The notes: generated by a model not told the origin, from the letters alone. Counted from the stretch's first letter, positions 8,416-16,459 are shown. The stretch: DNA of 41,355 bases from UBA10161 sp038891035 (GCA_038891035.1 JAWAEW010000010.1:1-41355); one strand, 5' to 3'. A program made the numbers and translations.

Positions 8416-9390
8416 CTACCTCAAAAGCAACACAAGGGCTGCAATTGCACACAAAAGCTGCGCAGCAAGAAAAATCAGAACAAGCTCCTGCTCGCTTACC
8501 CCACCTAAAAGCTTCATTATAAGCTGCGCAGCACCCCGCACCTTCCCTTCAAGAGGATAAAGCTTGCCATCCTCCTGCAGTTTGCCCCACCAATTCTTGG
8601 AAGGAAAGCCGTTGTATGCCTTTATGAAAAAGTCCACCACATGAGGAATCACCAATATCGCTCCTGCAGATTCAAGATTGCCAATTATCACTGCAGCCGC
8701 AAGAGCAGCACCTATTGAAAGATTACCGATATCTCCACCAAATACCTGTGCAGGATACCAGTTGAATCTCAAGAATGCAAGAAGCGAGCCAAGCATTGCA
8801 GCAGCAATCATACCCATCTCTACCTCTCCTTTGGCCAATGCAAGCACTAAAATAGTTGCAAACATAATGCTTCCCATGCCTGCTTCCATCCCGTTGAAGC
8901 CGCCGAGCATATTTGTCAGGTTGGATGCAACCGTTACTCCAAGGGGAATAAGCACTACTATATAGACATATCCAAAATCAACGGAGCCAACCAAAGGGAT
9001 TGAAATTTCTGTGCTGCCTGCTGCACTTACTGCAACAAGCGGAAGGGCTGCAGCCATTGGAAGCATTGCTTTGATTGCCTGCCTCATCTCAAACAAATCA
9101 TCATAAGTGCCAATGAGGGCGATTATCATGAGCGTAAGCATTGCAGCAAGAACTTGAATCAGCTTGAATTGGATCCCGAAAAAAGTATAAAGTGCGATTG
9201 AAAGCAAAAGCGCCCCCATCGCACCCATTATTATTCCTAGGCCACCCATTTCAGCAACTTCTGGTGTGTCTTTTTTGTTCACATCTTTCCCTGTAATTCC
9301 TGCTGCCTTCAGCTTTCTTATTAGAAATGGCATGCATACCGTAGTTATGGCAAATGAAAATGCAGATAGCAAAGCAAAAAGCTCAAGCAT
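8416..9390 (-). CDS. Polyprenyl-phosphate GlcNAc-1-phosphate transferase family (MraY/WecA/AglH-like)
   Basis: A 324-residue membrane enzyme with about 10 hydrophobic segments. Signature loops are present: KDTPEVAEMGG (residues 40-50), the DD of GTYDDLFE (D97, D98), NMLGGFNGMEAG (160-171) and FGGDIGNLS (217-225) with the metal-binding aspartate. The family moves a sugar 1-phosphate from a UDP-sugar to a polyprenyl phosphate, the first membrane step of surface-glycan or N-glycan synthesis. In archaea the counterparts (AglH/Alg7 type) load GlcNAc-1-phosphate on dolichyl phosphate. Its ATG overlaps the stop of the upstream membrane protein by 8 nt. An HMG-CoA reductase gene, which feeds polyprenol synthesis, is in the same operon. 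Confidence 0.9.
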   Translation of the reverse strand: MLELFALLSAFSFAITTVCMPFLIRKLKAAGITGKDVNKKDTPEVAEMGGLGIIMGAMGALLLSIALYTFFGIQFKLIQVLAAMLTLMIIALIGTYDDLFEMRQAIKAMLPMAAALPLVAVSAAGSTEISIPLVGSVDFGYVYIVVLIPLGVTVASNLTNMLGGFNGMEAGMGSIMFATILVLALAKGEVEMGMIAAAMLGSLLAFLRFNWYPAQVFGGDIGNLSIGAALAAAVIIGNLESAGAILVIPHVVDFFIKAYNGFPSKNWWGKLQEDGKLYPLEGKVRGAAQLIMKLLGGVSEQELVLIFLAAQLLCAIAALVLLLR

Positions 9391-10963
9391 CCTCCCCTAC
9401 CTCAAAAATTGCAGTGTCCCCAAATTCTGCAATCGGTGTCCGTTCAGAATAAATATCAAGGAATCTAGGATATCCTGCGTCTTCTGCGAAAACTATTATT
9501 CTGTTTCTTTCAGAATCAAATGAGAGATTGCGCAAAAATTGCATCCGCGAAAGCGGCACATAATCATAAAACCTCCCTCTTGCATCAAAAAGCTCCCCAT
9601 CTGCAACTGCAAGCTGCATGCTTTGATCTAACCTCCGCACCACCACTTTTCCGTCACGAGATGAAAATACCGCAACTTCGCCATACGGGGTTTGCAATGT
9701 TTTGACAAATTTGTAAGAGGTGTATTCCGGCTCAAATGCGCCAGCATCTAAATCAGAAAGAGAAAGTACCAAAAAGGCTTTTTTCAGATTCTCCTTGCCT
9801 TCCAAATATGCTCTTGCCTTTTCTGATTTTATGATGGTTGTGTTTGGAAGGAAAAATTCTGCTGCCTTCTGGTTGCCAAGAATCATAACGGCTTCAGGTT
9901 TGTAAGCTGAAAGATATGAAAGCGCTTTCACCAGCTCAGGATCAGCAAATTGCGGGTAGTACTTGCCGCCTGAAAGCGGGTAGGCGGCAAAAGCAAAAAT
10001 TGATGCGACAAGAAGCCCAAGGCACAACACCAAAAAATATCGGTCCTGGCGGTACTCATAAGTATGAAGCAAAATCGGGAAAATCAAAGCCAAAAGCAAG
10101 GAACCTACTAAAATTGTTCTGATTTCTGCTCCAAAGAAAAGGAAAAGGCCTGCAAAAAACACAAACCCTACAAGGAAAGAGGAAATAAGCCCCTGCCTTC
10201 TATCATGCTTTGGTCTTTCAAAGCTATACGCTGCTTGCAAAGCAAGCATTTGGGCAGATGCAACAGGCAAAAATAATGCAGATAGTGCGCCTGCTACAAG
10301 CAGATACCAGTTGTTAAAAAGCACAAGTGCGGCTGCAGCAAGGAAAGCCACAAACCCAAAGCCCTCCGAATTGACTGAAAATCCTGCCTGAAGTGCCTCA
10401 AAAGCAAACAAAACAGCTGGCAAAGCAAAAGCCATCTTTTTGCGCTGCAAGCCCCATGCTACTGAAAAAAGAAAGCCAGGAATTGAAAATGCAGGCTCGA
10501 CTACCACAACAGCTGCAGCCGCAAGCACATTTGCATAAAACAACGGCTCGCTTAGCATTGAAAAAAGAATAAAAGCAGCAAAAAGTGGAGAGGCAAGCCC
10601 AACAGCGCTATATGTGCCTGGCAAAAATTGCAGCGATACAAGTGAAAAGGCATAAAGCAATGCCCCAAACGCTGCAGAATGAACCGACAAACCAAGCTTT
10701 CTTGCTGCAAAAAATATCATCACCGCACTTGTTGCAAAAAGAAGCGGTGAAATTACAAGCAGAAGATTGATAACATCTGGTGTGGAAGTCTGTTGAAAAA
10801 TAATCTGGCTTATGCTGGCGGCAAAGGCAACATGAAGAGGCTGCGTTTCTCCCTCCATTATTTTTTTTGCAAGCTCAAAGTCATCAATCGTCCCTTTTGA
10901 GTGCAAATAAAGTGATGTAACCACAATCAAAAATAGAGCAAGTGCAACTGTCTTGTCATCCAT
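9383..10963 (-). CDS. Large polytopic membrane protein, possible GT-C glycosyltransferase
   Basis: A 526-residue protein. The first ~330 residues contain about 11-13 hydrophobic segments and the last ~190 form a soluble domain, probably outside the cell. An acidic pair (IDDFELAKKI) directly after the first membrane segment is where GT-C glycosyltransferases carry catalytic acidic residues, and the layout of many TM helices plus a C-terminal soluble domain also resembles that fold. I see no WWDYG motif, so it is not a standard AglB oligosaccharyltransferase. The ATG at 10963 is chosen over an upstream TTG. It overlaps the HMG-CoA reductase stop by 8 nt and the next gene by 8 nt, implying coupling. 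GT-C is my inference; a plain unknown membrane protein is the safe call. Confidence 0.6.
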   Translation of the reverse strand: MDDKTVALALFLIVVTSLYLHSKGTIDDFELAKKIMEGETQPLHVAFAASISQIIFQQTSTPDVINLLLVISPLLFATSAVMIFFAARKLGLSVHSAAFGALLYAFSLVSLQFLPGTYSAVGLASPLFAAFILFSMLSEPLFYANVLAAAAVVVVEPAFSIPGFLFSVAWGLQRKKMAFALPAVLFAFEALQAGFSVNSEGFGFVAFLAAAALVLFNNWYLLVAGALSALFLPVASAQMLALQAAYSFERPKHDRRQGLISSFLVGFVFFAGLFLFFGAEIRTILVGSLLLALIFPILLHTYEYRQDRYFLVLCLGLLVASIFAFAAYPLSGGKYYPQFADPELVKALSYLSAYKPEAVMILGNQKAAEFFLPNTTIIKSEKARAYLEGKENLKKAFLVLSLSDLDAGAFEPEYTSYKFVKTLQTPYGEVAVFSSRDGKVVVRRLDQSMQLAVADGELFDARGRFYDYVPLSRMQFLRNLSFDSERNRIIVFAEDAGYPRFLDIYSERTPIAEFGDTAIFEVGEDA

Positions 10964-12233
10964 CTTTACCAAGCTCCTTGATTATTTCCTTTGCCCGACT
11001 TAAGCTTATGTTCTTTTCCAAAACCATCCTTTGGGCCACCCGGTCTGCTAGTTTGTCGCTTGCTCCTGCAGAAATTGCAATATTTCTTGCATGAAGCTCC
11101 ATATGACCTTTTTGTATTCCTTCGGTTACAAGCGCGCGCAAAGCTGCAAAGTTTTGCGCAAGCCCAACACTTGCCATTATGCAAGCAAGCTCAGAGGCGC
11201 TTTTGACCCCCAAAATTGCCAAGGCAAGCTGGGCGGTTGGAAGCGATTTAGTTGCTCCTCCAACTATACCCACTGCAAGAGGAAGCTCGATTTCGCCTTG
11301 TAAATCTCCACTTGGAAGCTTGCGATACTTTGTCAGCGGAAGATATTTTCCGCTTATTGCAGCATAAGCATGGGCACCTGCTTCAACTGCTCTCCAGTCA
11401 TTTCCGGTTGCCACCGCAACTGCATCAACACCATTCATTATTCCTTTGTTGTGGGTTGCTGCTCTGAAAATGTCTCCTTCTGCAAAAGCCCAAGCATCCA
11501 ATATAGCATCCACTACTCCTTCCCCACCAATCTCTTCTTTTTTCCAAATCGCAGTTGCTCTTGCCATCCTTAAGATTGCAAGATTTGAAAGTATGCGAAG
11601 CCTAGCCTTTCCACCTGAAACTTTTTCCAGATGCGGTGCTGCCCCTTCAAGAATAGTATTGACGGTGTTTGCACCCATTGCGTCCCTCACATCTATATGA
11701 AATTCTGCAACTACCATCGGGCCCCTACTGGTCTGTATTATCCTTGCTGCAAAGTTTCGCACTCCTCCACCATGTGCCTCTATTCCTTTTGCAAATTCTG
11801 AGGCAGCATCCATCAGTTTCTTTTTCGAGGAATTGAGTTCCTCTGTTGCTTTTTGCGGATTGCTGATGCCAACAAGCTGAACCTGGCCAATCATTATTGG
11901 AGGGTCAGCGCTTGCTTGAAACCCGCCGCTTGAGCGGCAGAGCTTGGCAGCATAGCTTGCAGCAGCTACAACCGATGCCTCTTCAATAGACATTGGCACC
12001 AGCACTTCCTTGCCGTTTATTATGAAGTTGGTTGCAACAGAAAACGGCAAGGCATGCAGCCCCACCACATTTTCGCTGAGCCGATCCGCCACCTCAAAAG
12101 AAAGCGGCTGATCAGACAAAATAAGTTCAATTTGCTTGCTTGTCAGACCTGCTGCTTTTTCAAGAAGAGAAACCCTCTCTTTTCTTGAAAGCTTATAAAA
12201 CCCAGACAACTGCGAGCTTCCCATAAAATTCAC
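10956..12233 (-). CDS. hmgA: Class II hydroxymethylglutaryl-CoA reductase
   Basis: A 425-residue HMG-CoA reductase, full length for the compact class II enzymes. ENVVG (residues 54-58) carries the catalytic glutamate motif, PMSIEEASVVAAAS (80-93) is the substrate-binding segment characteristic of class II, DAMGAN (184-189) holds the nucleotide-binding motif, and GVDAVAVATGNDWRAVEAGA follows. It reduces HMG-CoA to mevalonate for isoprenoid lipid and polyprenol synthesis. Most euryarchaeal enzymes are class I; class II in archaea is known from Archaeoglobus-type lineages and suggests ancient transfer from bacteria. The GTG start overlaps the agmatinase stop as GTGA; an ATG three codons later is possible. 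It shares its promoter region with the divergent DGGGP synthase gene. Confidence 0.93.
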   Translation of the reverse strand: MNFMGSSQLSGFYKLSRKERVSLLEKAAGLTSKQIELILSDQPLSFEVADRLSENVVGLHALPFSVATNFIINGKEVLVPMSIEEASVVAAASYAAKLCRSSGGFQASADPPIMIGQVQLVGISNPQKATEELNSSKKKLMDAASEFAKGIEAHGGGVRNFAARIIQTSRGPMVVAEFHIDVRDAMGANTVNTILEGAAPHLEKVSGGKARLRILSNLAILRMARATAIWKKEEIGGEGVVDAILDAWAFAEGDIFRAATHNKGIMNGVDAVAVATGNDWRAVEAGAHAYAAISGKYLPLTKYRKLPSGDLQGEIELPLAVGIVGGATKSLPTAQLALAILGVKSASELACIMASVGLAQNFAALRALVTEGIQKGHMELHARNIAISAGASDKLADRVAQRMVLEKNISLSRAKEIIKELGKDG

Positions 12234-13102
12234 TTCATGTGCGCATAGCCAATCAGCTTGTATGCAAGCTTTGCTGCAAGAAAATCTGAAGAAACATTTG
12301 ACGGGATAGGAGCCAGCTCTACCACATCAAATCCAACTATTTTGCGCCTTTTGGCAACCTGGCGCAGCAAATCCAACACCTCCAAATACTTTAGCCCTCC
12401 TGGCTCGGGTGTGCCAACTGCAGGAACTTCTGAAGGGTCAAAACCATCCAAATCAACAGTAACATATACTGCAGGCTTGAGCCTCTCAATTACTTGGTCA
12501 GCTTCAAATTCCACTCCAAAGAAATCCTGTTTCATCTTCTTGATCTCTTCTGCCTCCTCTTCAGAATAACTTCGTATCCCAACAGAAACTGCATGAAGAA
12601 TTTCCCTGCAGCGTGCCATGGTGCAAGCATGGCTGTATTTGCTTCCTTCGTATTCTTGCCGCATATCTGCATGTGCATCGATTTGAAGTACTGACAGCTC
12701 ATTCCCAAATTTTTTTTCCATAGCCCAAAAAGCGCCAATCGAAACTGAATGTTCACCACCAAGTAGTACTGGAAACTTCCCTTCTTCAAGAACGCACTCT
12801 ACTGCTTCCTCAACGAAGCGGCAGTTGCGCTCTGGATTGCCTTTATCCACTTCAAGCTCATCCTCAGTGAAGATCTTTACTCTCTTGGTTATATCTTGCT
12901 CAAGCTCAATATCATAAAGCTCCACCTGCCTGGAAGCTCGAATTATCGCATCCGGCCCCGCACGAGCTCCGCATCCATAGGAAGTGGTGGAATCATAAGG
13001 ACAAGAAAGCACTATCACATCTGCCTCCTGCCTTTTTGTAGAAAGCCCAAGAAATGTCATTGGAAGTCCCTTATGGAATATTTCCATATCAATCTCCTTC
13101 AT
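12230..13102 (-). CDS. speB: Agmatinase/arginase family ureohydrolase
   Basis: With the start at 13102 the protein has 290 residues. The dimanganese-site motifs are complete: GGEHS (115-119), DAHADM (142-147) and DLDGFDP (217-223). Agmatinase, giving putrescine and urea, is the usual activity of archaeal members; arginase or formiminoglutamase activity cannot be excluded. The frame is open to 13132, but that start lies upstream of the TATA box centred at 13125, so it would not be transcribed. The ATG at 13102 gives a leaderless mRNA. An ATG at 13087 with a GGAG ribosome-binding site is an alternative (285 residues). It is the first gene of a tight operon and overlaps hmgA by 4 nt. Confidence 0.87.
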   Translation of the reverse strand: MKEIDMEIFHKGLPMTFLGLSTKRQEADVIVLSCPYDSTTSYGCGARAGPDAIIRASRQVELYDIELEQDITKRVKIFTEDELEVDKGNPERNCRFVEEAVECVLEEGKFPVLLGGEHSVSIGAFWAMEKKFGNELSVLQIDAHADMRQEYEGSKYSHACTMARCREILHAVSVGIRSYSEEEAEEIKKMKQDFFGVEFEADQVIERLKPAVYVTVDLDGFDPSEVPAVGTPEPGGLKYLEVLDLLRQVAKRRKIVGFDVVELAPIPSNVSSDFLAAKLAYKLIGYAHMK

Positions 13103-13119
13103 TTTCAATTCAAATAGTG

Positions 13120-13129
13120 CTTTTAAACC
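13120..13129. promoter_or_regulatory. Shared TATA box for agmatinase-hmgA operon (-) and DGGGP synthase (+)
   Basis: GCTTTTAAAC, with the palindromic TTTAAA centred near 13125, lies 24 nt from the plus-strand ATG at 13149 and 23 nt from the minus-strand ATG at 13102. There is no second box at the right distance on either side. One element therefore seems to fire both ways, giving leaderless or nearly leaderless mRNAs. Confidence 0.65.
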
Positions 13130-13148
13130 CACGCTGTCTTATTCTGCT

Positions 13149-13991
13149 ATGAAGCTTGCAGCATACATCAGGCTGTTTCGGCTAGAGCATGCATTTATGC
13201 TTTGCATTGCAGTGCTTTTAGGTCAGCTTCTCTTTGCTGGTCAGCTTGCGCCTGCCCATCTTTTGCTTGCCTCGCTTGCGGTGCCGCTTTTTTTGCAAAT
13301 GGCAAGTTTTGCTTTGAATGATTTTCTTGACCAGGCAACAGACAGAGAAAACAAAAGGATGGATCGACCACTTGCAGCAGGTGAAATTTCTCCATCATTT
13401 GCGCTTTACTCATCAGCAGCTTGCTTTGCGGCAGGCATTTTTGCAGCCTCTTTCTTGCCTCACACAGCATTTCTCATATCTGTTGCTTTTGCAGTATTTT
13501 CTGTCCTTTACAACTTTGTCCTCAAAGATCTACCTTTGGTTGGGAATGTTTATATTGCGCTTTCAATGGCAATCCCATTTGTTTTTGGAAACCTGGTCTT
13601 GTCAGACCAAATAGACCCTAAAATCCTTTCTATCTCTGCCGTTGCATTTGTAGCAGGCCTAGGAAGGGAGATAGTCAAATCTGCCGAAGATGTAAAAGGA
13701 GATGTGCTACATCGCAAATCAAGGACATTGCCTGCACTAATAGGCATCAAAAAAAGCTGCATTTTGGCAGCAATCCTTTACTTTTCATTACTCCCGCTTT
13801 CTTTCATTCCATTTCTTTTAGGCCTTCATGCAAATCTGCTTTCAGTTTTGCTAGTAGCTTCCTGTGCGTTCTTCTTTTCAGTTTTAGCGGTGCAACTTGC
13901 AGTAGGAAGATGCGATTTCGCCTCAGCAAGAAAGACATCCTTGTGGCTCTTGTTTGTAGGTCTTGCAGGCTATGCTGCAAGCCTGCTGTAA
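13149..13991 (+). CDS. Digeranylgeranylglyceryl phosphate synthase (UbiA family)
   Basis: A 280-residue UbiA-superfamily prenyltransferase with about 8-9 membrane segments. The first aspartate-rich motif is NDFLDQATDRENKRMDRP (residues 57-74), and the second is REIVKSAEDVKGD in the distal half. Length, motif spacing and the RPLAAGEIS continuation fit archaeal DGGGP synthase, which adds the second geranylgeranyl chain to make the core ether lipid. It faces the operon containing HMG-CoA reductase, the first committed enzyme of the same pathway, across one TATA box. ATG at 13149 is 24 nt from that box, so the mRNA is probably leaderless. Another UbiA prenyltransferase role is possible but less likely in an archaeon. 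Confidence 0.85.
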   Translation: MKLAAYIRLFRLEHAFMLCIAVLLGQLLFAGQLAPAHLLLASLAVPLFLQMASFALNDFLDQATDRENKRMDRPLAAGEISPSFALYSSAACFAAGIFAASFLPHTAFLISVAFAVFSVLYNFVLKDLPLVGNVYIALSMAIPFVFGNLVLSDQIDPKILSISAVAFVAGLGREIVKSAEDVKGDVLHRKSRTLPALIGIKKSCILAAILYFSLLPLSFIPFLLGLHANLLSVLLVASCAFFFSVLAVQLAVGRCDFASARKTSLWLLFVGLAGYAASLL

Positions 13992-14000
13992 TTAAAAACC
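13990..14000 (+). promoter_or_regulatory. Promoter and ribosome-binding site of purC
   Basis: AATTAAAAACC at 13990-14000 would start transcription near 14020. The mRNA then opens directly with GGAGGTG, a strong ribosome-binding site 4 nt before the ATG at 14032. This rules against the upstream TTG at 14005 in the same frame. Confidence 0.5.
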
Positions 14001-14031
14001 TTTTTTGCATGTTGCACTAGGGAGGTGCTGC

Positions 14032-14904
14032 ATGGAGGTCATCACAAAGACCCAGCTTGATTTGCCTTTGTTTTCAAAAGGCAAAGTGCGCGACACCTAC
14101 CAGCTTGAAGATGGCAATCTACTAATGATTGCAACAGATAGAATTTCTGCTTTTGATGTGGTATTCAATGAGGGTATCCCCTACAAAGGAGTTGTACTTA
14201 CTCAGCTTTCGCTTTTCTGGTTTGAAAAGCTAAAGCACATCGTTGGAAACCACCTTGTTTCAGACAGAGTGCCAAAAGGCCTACCTGGCTTTTTGGAAGG
14301 AAGAAGCATGGTAGTAAAAAAAGCCACTCCAATAAAGCTTGAGTGTGTGGTGAGGGGTTATCTTGCAGGAAGCGGGTTGAAAGAATACAACGAAAAAGGT
14401 ACGGTTTGCGGAATCCGGCTGCCAGCCGGGCTTAAAAACTCAAGCAAGCTTCCAAATCCAATTTTTACCCCGTCTACCAAAGAAGAGATAGGACACGACA
14501 TAAACATCACAGATGAAGAAGGCAAAAAACTGATAGGAAGCGAAACTTACGAAAAGCTCAAGGAAATTTCGCTTAAGCTTTATCAGACCGCTGCCGATTT
14601 TGCAGCCAAAAGAGGAATAATATTGGCTGATACCAAATTCGAATTTGGCTTTTACGATGGACAAATAATTCTTATTGACGAGGTTCTTACTCCAGACTCC
14701 TCTCGTTATTGGCCAGCAGACGAATACCAAGAAGGCAAAAACCAAAAAAGCTTTGACAAGCAGTATGTCCGCGACTATCTTGAGTCAATTGGCTGGAACA
14801 AGCAGCCCCCGCCACCAAAGCTGCCACCAGAGATAATAAGCAAGACCACTGAAAAGTATATTGAAGCATACGAGAGGCTTACTGGGAAGACTTTTGAGAG
14901 GTGA
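14032..14904 (+). CDS. purC: SAICAR synthetase (phosphoribosylaminoimidazole-succinocarboxamide synthase)
   Basis: A 290-residue PurC. GKVRDTY (residues 17-23) is the ATP-binding loop, TDRISAFDV (35-43) the family signature, and KLECVVRGYLAGSGLKEY and DEVLTPDSSRYW are later conserved motifs. It joins CAIR and aspartate to give SAICAR in purine synthesis. It is longer than the ~240-residue bacterial form and has the length and C-terminal extension of the yeast Ade1 type. The ATG at 14032 has a GGAGGTG site. purE follows after 4 nt, giving two consecutive pathway steps in one transcript. No other pur genes are in the window. Confidence 0.95.
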   Translation: MEVITKTQLDLPLFSKGKVRDTYQLEDGNLLMIATDRISAFDVVFNEGIPYKGVVLTQLSLFWFEKLKHIVGNHLVSDRVPKGLPGFLEGRSMVVKKATPIKLECVVRGYLAGSGLKEYNEKGTVCGIRLPAGLKNSSKLPNPIFTPSTKEEIGHDINITDEEGKKLIGSETYEKLKEISLKLYQTAADFAAKRGIILADTKFEFGFYDGQIILIDEVLTPDSSRYWPADEYQEGKNQKSFDKQYVRDYLESIGWNKQPPPPKLPPEIISKTTEKYIEAYERLTGKTFER

Positions 14905-14908
14905 AGAT

Positions 14909-15325
14909 ATGGTGGATGTGCTTGTTATTTTAGGCTCTCAGTCAGACATGCCTATTGCAGATAAAGTCACCAAAACCTTGGAGGAACTTGGCATCTCATA
15001 CGAGCTGAAAGTTGCATCAGCGCATCGCCAGCCAGACCTTCTTGACAGCATCATAACGCAGTCGGATGCAAAAATTTTCATCGGAATTGCAGGTCTTTCT
15101 GCAGCGCTGCCTGGAGTGATTGCAAGCAAGACTAAAAAGCCTGTGATCGGTGTCCCTGTTAATGTAAGTCTTGGCGGCCTTGACGCGCTGCTTTCGATTG
15201 CCCAAATCCCACCAGGTGTTCCAGTTGCCACAGTCGGAATAGACAATGGCAAAAACGCAGCCCTCCTTGCAGCACGAATCCTTGCACTTTCAAATCCTGC
15301 TCTTGCAGAGAGGCTGGGAAGGTGA
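14909..15325 (+). CDS. purE: 5-(carboxyamino)imidazole ribonucleotide mutase / AIR carboxylase
   Basis: A 138-residue PurE. GSQSD (residues 9-13) binds the phosphate, SAHR (37-40) carries the catalytic histidine, and GLSAALPGV and PVNVSLGGLDALLSI follow as usual. It makes CAIR, the substrate of PurC just upstream. Whether it is class I (needs PurK) or class II (uses CO2 directly) is not decided here, since no purK is near. The frame extends further upstream inside purC, but the ATG at 14909 has GGTG 5 nt before it. The stop overlaps the GTG of the methyltransferase gene as GTGA. Confidence 0.94.
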   Translation: MVDVLVILGSQSDMPIADKVTKTLEELGISYELKVASAHRQPDLLDSIITQSDAKIFIGIAGLSAALPGVIASKTKKPVIGVPVNVSLGGLDALLSIAQIPPGVPVATVGIDNGKNAALLAARILALSNPALAERLGR

Positions 15326-15900
15326 AGGTTTTTCTCCCACCACTGCTTTCAAAATGCAGGCGCGGCCCGCAAGTGATGCTTCCGAAAGATATCGGGATTG
15401 TGCTTGCTTATTCAGGGATAGGTAGGGATTCGATTGTGGTGGATGCCGGGGCAGGAAGTGGCTGGCTTGCAATCTCGCTTGCAAATGTTGCAAAAAAAGT
15501 AATATCTTATGAATGGCGCGAGGAGTTTGCATTGCTTGCTGAGCAAAATGCACAAAAGGCAGGGGTAAAAGACAGGCTTGAAATCAAAAGGAAAAACATA
15601 TTTGACGGAATAGACGAGAGGGAAGTAGATTTGGTTACTTTGGATTTGGCTGAGGCAGAAAAAGCAGTGGCTCACGCATATGCTGCGCTTAAGCCAGAAG
15701 GAATGATTTTTGGATATTTGCCCCATGTAGAGCAGGCAAAGCGCTTCTTTGAAGAATGCGAAAGGTGCGGATTTTCTCAGCTTAATATGATAGAATCAAT
15801 AGTGCGCCACTTTTTGGTAAGGCAGGAAGGCACAAGGCCACAAAACACAGGTCTAGTGCATACAGGCTATATAGTTTTTGGCAAAAAACAAAAGCATTAA
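15322..15900 (+). CDS. TrmI-like tRNA (adenine-N1)-methyltransferase, short form
   Basis: A 192-residue class I SAM-dependent methyltransferase. LPKDIGIVLAYSGI (residues 20-33) and DAGAGSG (41-47, the SAM motif) match TrmI, and the C-terminal RPQNTGLVHTGYIVFGKK is the hallmark TrmI ending with HTG. TrmI makes m1A at tRNA positions 57/58. Typical archaeal TrmI is about 250 residues and has an N-terminal beta-barrel domain; this protein starts almost directly at the RxPQVMLPKD segment and lacks it. The GTG start is coupled to purE by a 4-nt overlap, and there is no frame extension because it would run inside purE. Either a minimal TrmI or a relative with a changed substrate. Confidence 0.75.
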   Translation: MKVFLPPLLSKCRRGPQVMLPKDIGIVLAYSGIGRDSIVVDAGAGSGWLAISLANVAKKVISYEWREEFALLAEQNAQKAGVKDRLEIKRKNIFDGIDEREVDLVTLDLAEAEKAVAHAYAALKPEGMIFGYLPHVEQAKRFFEECERCGFSQLNMIESIVRHFLVRQEGTRPQNTGLVHTGYIVFGKKQKH

Positions 15901-15911
15901 AATCACTCTCA

Positions 15912-15919
15912 TTTATATG
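15912..15919 (+). promoter_or_regulatory. TATA box for rpl11
   Basis: TTTATATG centred at 15915.5 lies 27 nt before the ATG at 15943, so rpl11 is probably leaderless and has its own promoter separate from the purine genes. Confidence 0.6.
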
Positions 15920-15942
15920 CAGAGGCTGCATAGAGGATTGTT

Positions 15943-16428
15943 ATGGCAGAAGTTACTATACCTGCAATAGTTGAGGGCGGGCGCGCAACCGCCGGACCGC
16001 CTCTTGGGCCTGCATTAGGGCCATTAGGAGTCAACATAAATGCAATTCTTGAGGAGATAAACAAGAAAACCTCGGCATTTTCAGGGCTTAAGGTGCCAGT
16101 GAAAGTAATAGTGGACAAGGCCACAAAGAAGTTTCGCGTGGAAGTCGGCAGTCCTCCTACTGGAGAGCTTTTGAAAAAAGAGCTAGGAGTGGAAAAAGGA
16201 AGAAAGGGCGGACCAGAAGACCCTAAAGTAATTGGGAATCTCAAGTTTGAGCAGATAGTCAAGGTTGCAAAGGCAAAAAGCGATGGCACCTTGGTAAAAA
16301 GCCTCAAGCAAGGTGTAAAAGAAGTGCTTGGAACTTGTGTTTCTTTAGGCATAACTGTTGAGGGGAAAGACCCACGACAAGTAATCAAAGAAGTAAATGA
16401 AGGCAAATTTGACTCTGCACTTGCCTAA
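15943..16428 (+). CDS. rpl11: Ribosomal protein uL11
   Basis: A 161-residue uL11. IPAIVEGGRATAGPPLGPAL and GPLGVNINAILEEIN are the N-terminal domain that contacts the factor-binding centre, and the C-terminal RNA-binding domain (KFEQIVKVAKAKSDGT onward) ends with the conserved KEVLGTCVSLGITVEG. It binds the 23S rRNA GTPase centre with the stalk proteins. In many archaea rpl11 follows ftsZ-secE-spt5. Here that cluster is on the other strand about 2.3 kb away, with two unrelated genes between and its own promoter. No rpl1 or rpl10 follows. Confidence 0.97.
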   Translation: MAEVTIPAIVEGGRATAGPPLGPALGPLGVNINAILEEINKKTSAFSGLKVPVKVIVDKATKKFRVEVGSPPTGELLKKELGVEKGRKGGPEDPKVIGNLKFEQIVKVAKAKSDGTLVKSLKQGVKEVLGTCVSLGITVEGKDPRQVIKEVNEGKFDSALA

Positions 16429-16431
16429 AGC

Positions 16432-16439
16432 TTTTATAT
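16432..16439 (+). promoter_or_regulatory. TATA box for beta-propeller gene
   Basis: TTTTATAT centred near 16436 is 24 nt before the ATG at 16460. It begins a few bases after the rpl11 stop and decides between several in-frame starts in favour of 16460, right at the signal peptide. Confidence 0.6.
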
Positions 16440-16459
16440 CAAGCTTGCAAATGAATTGC

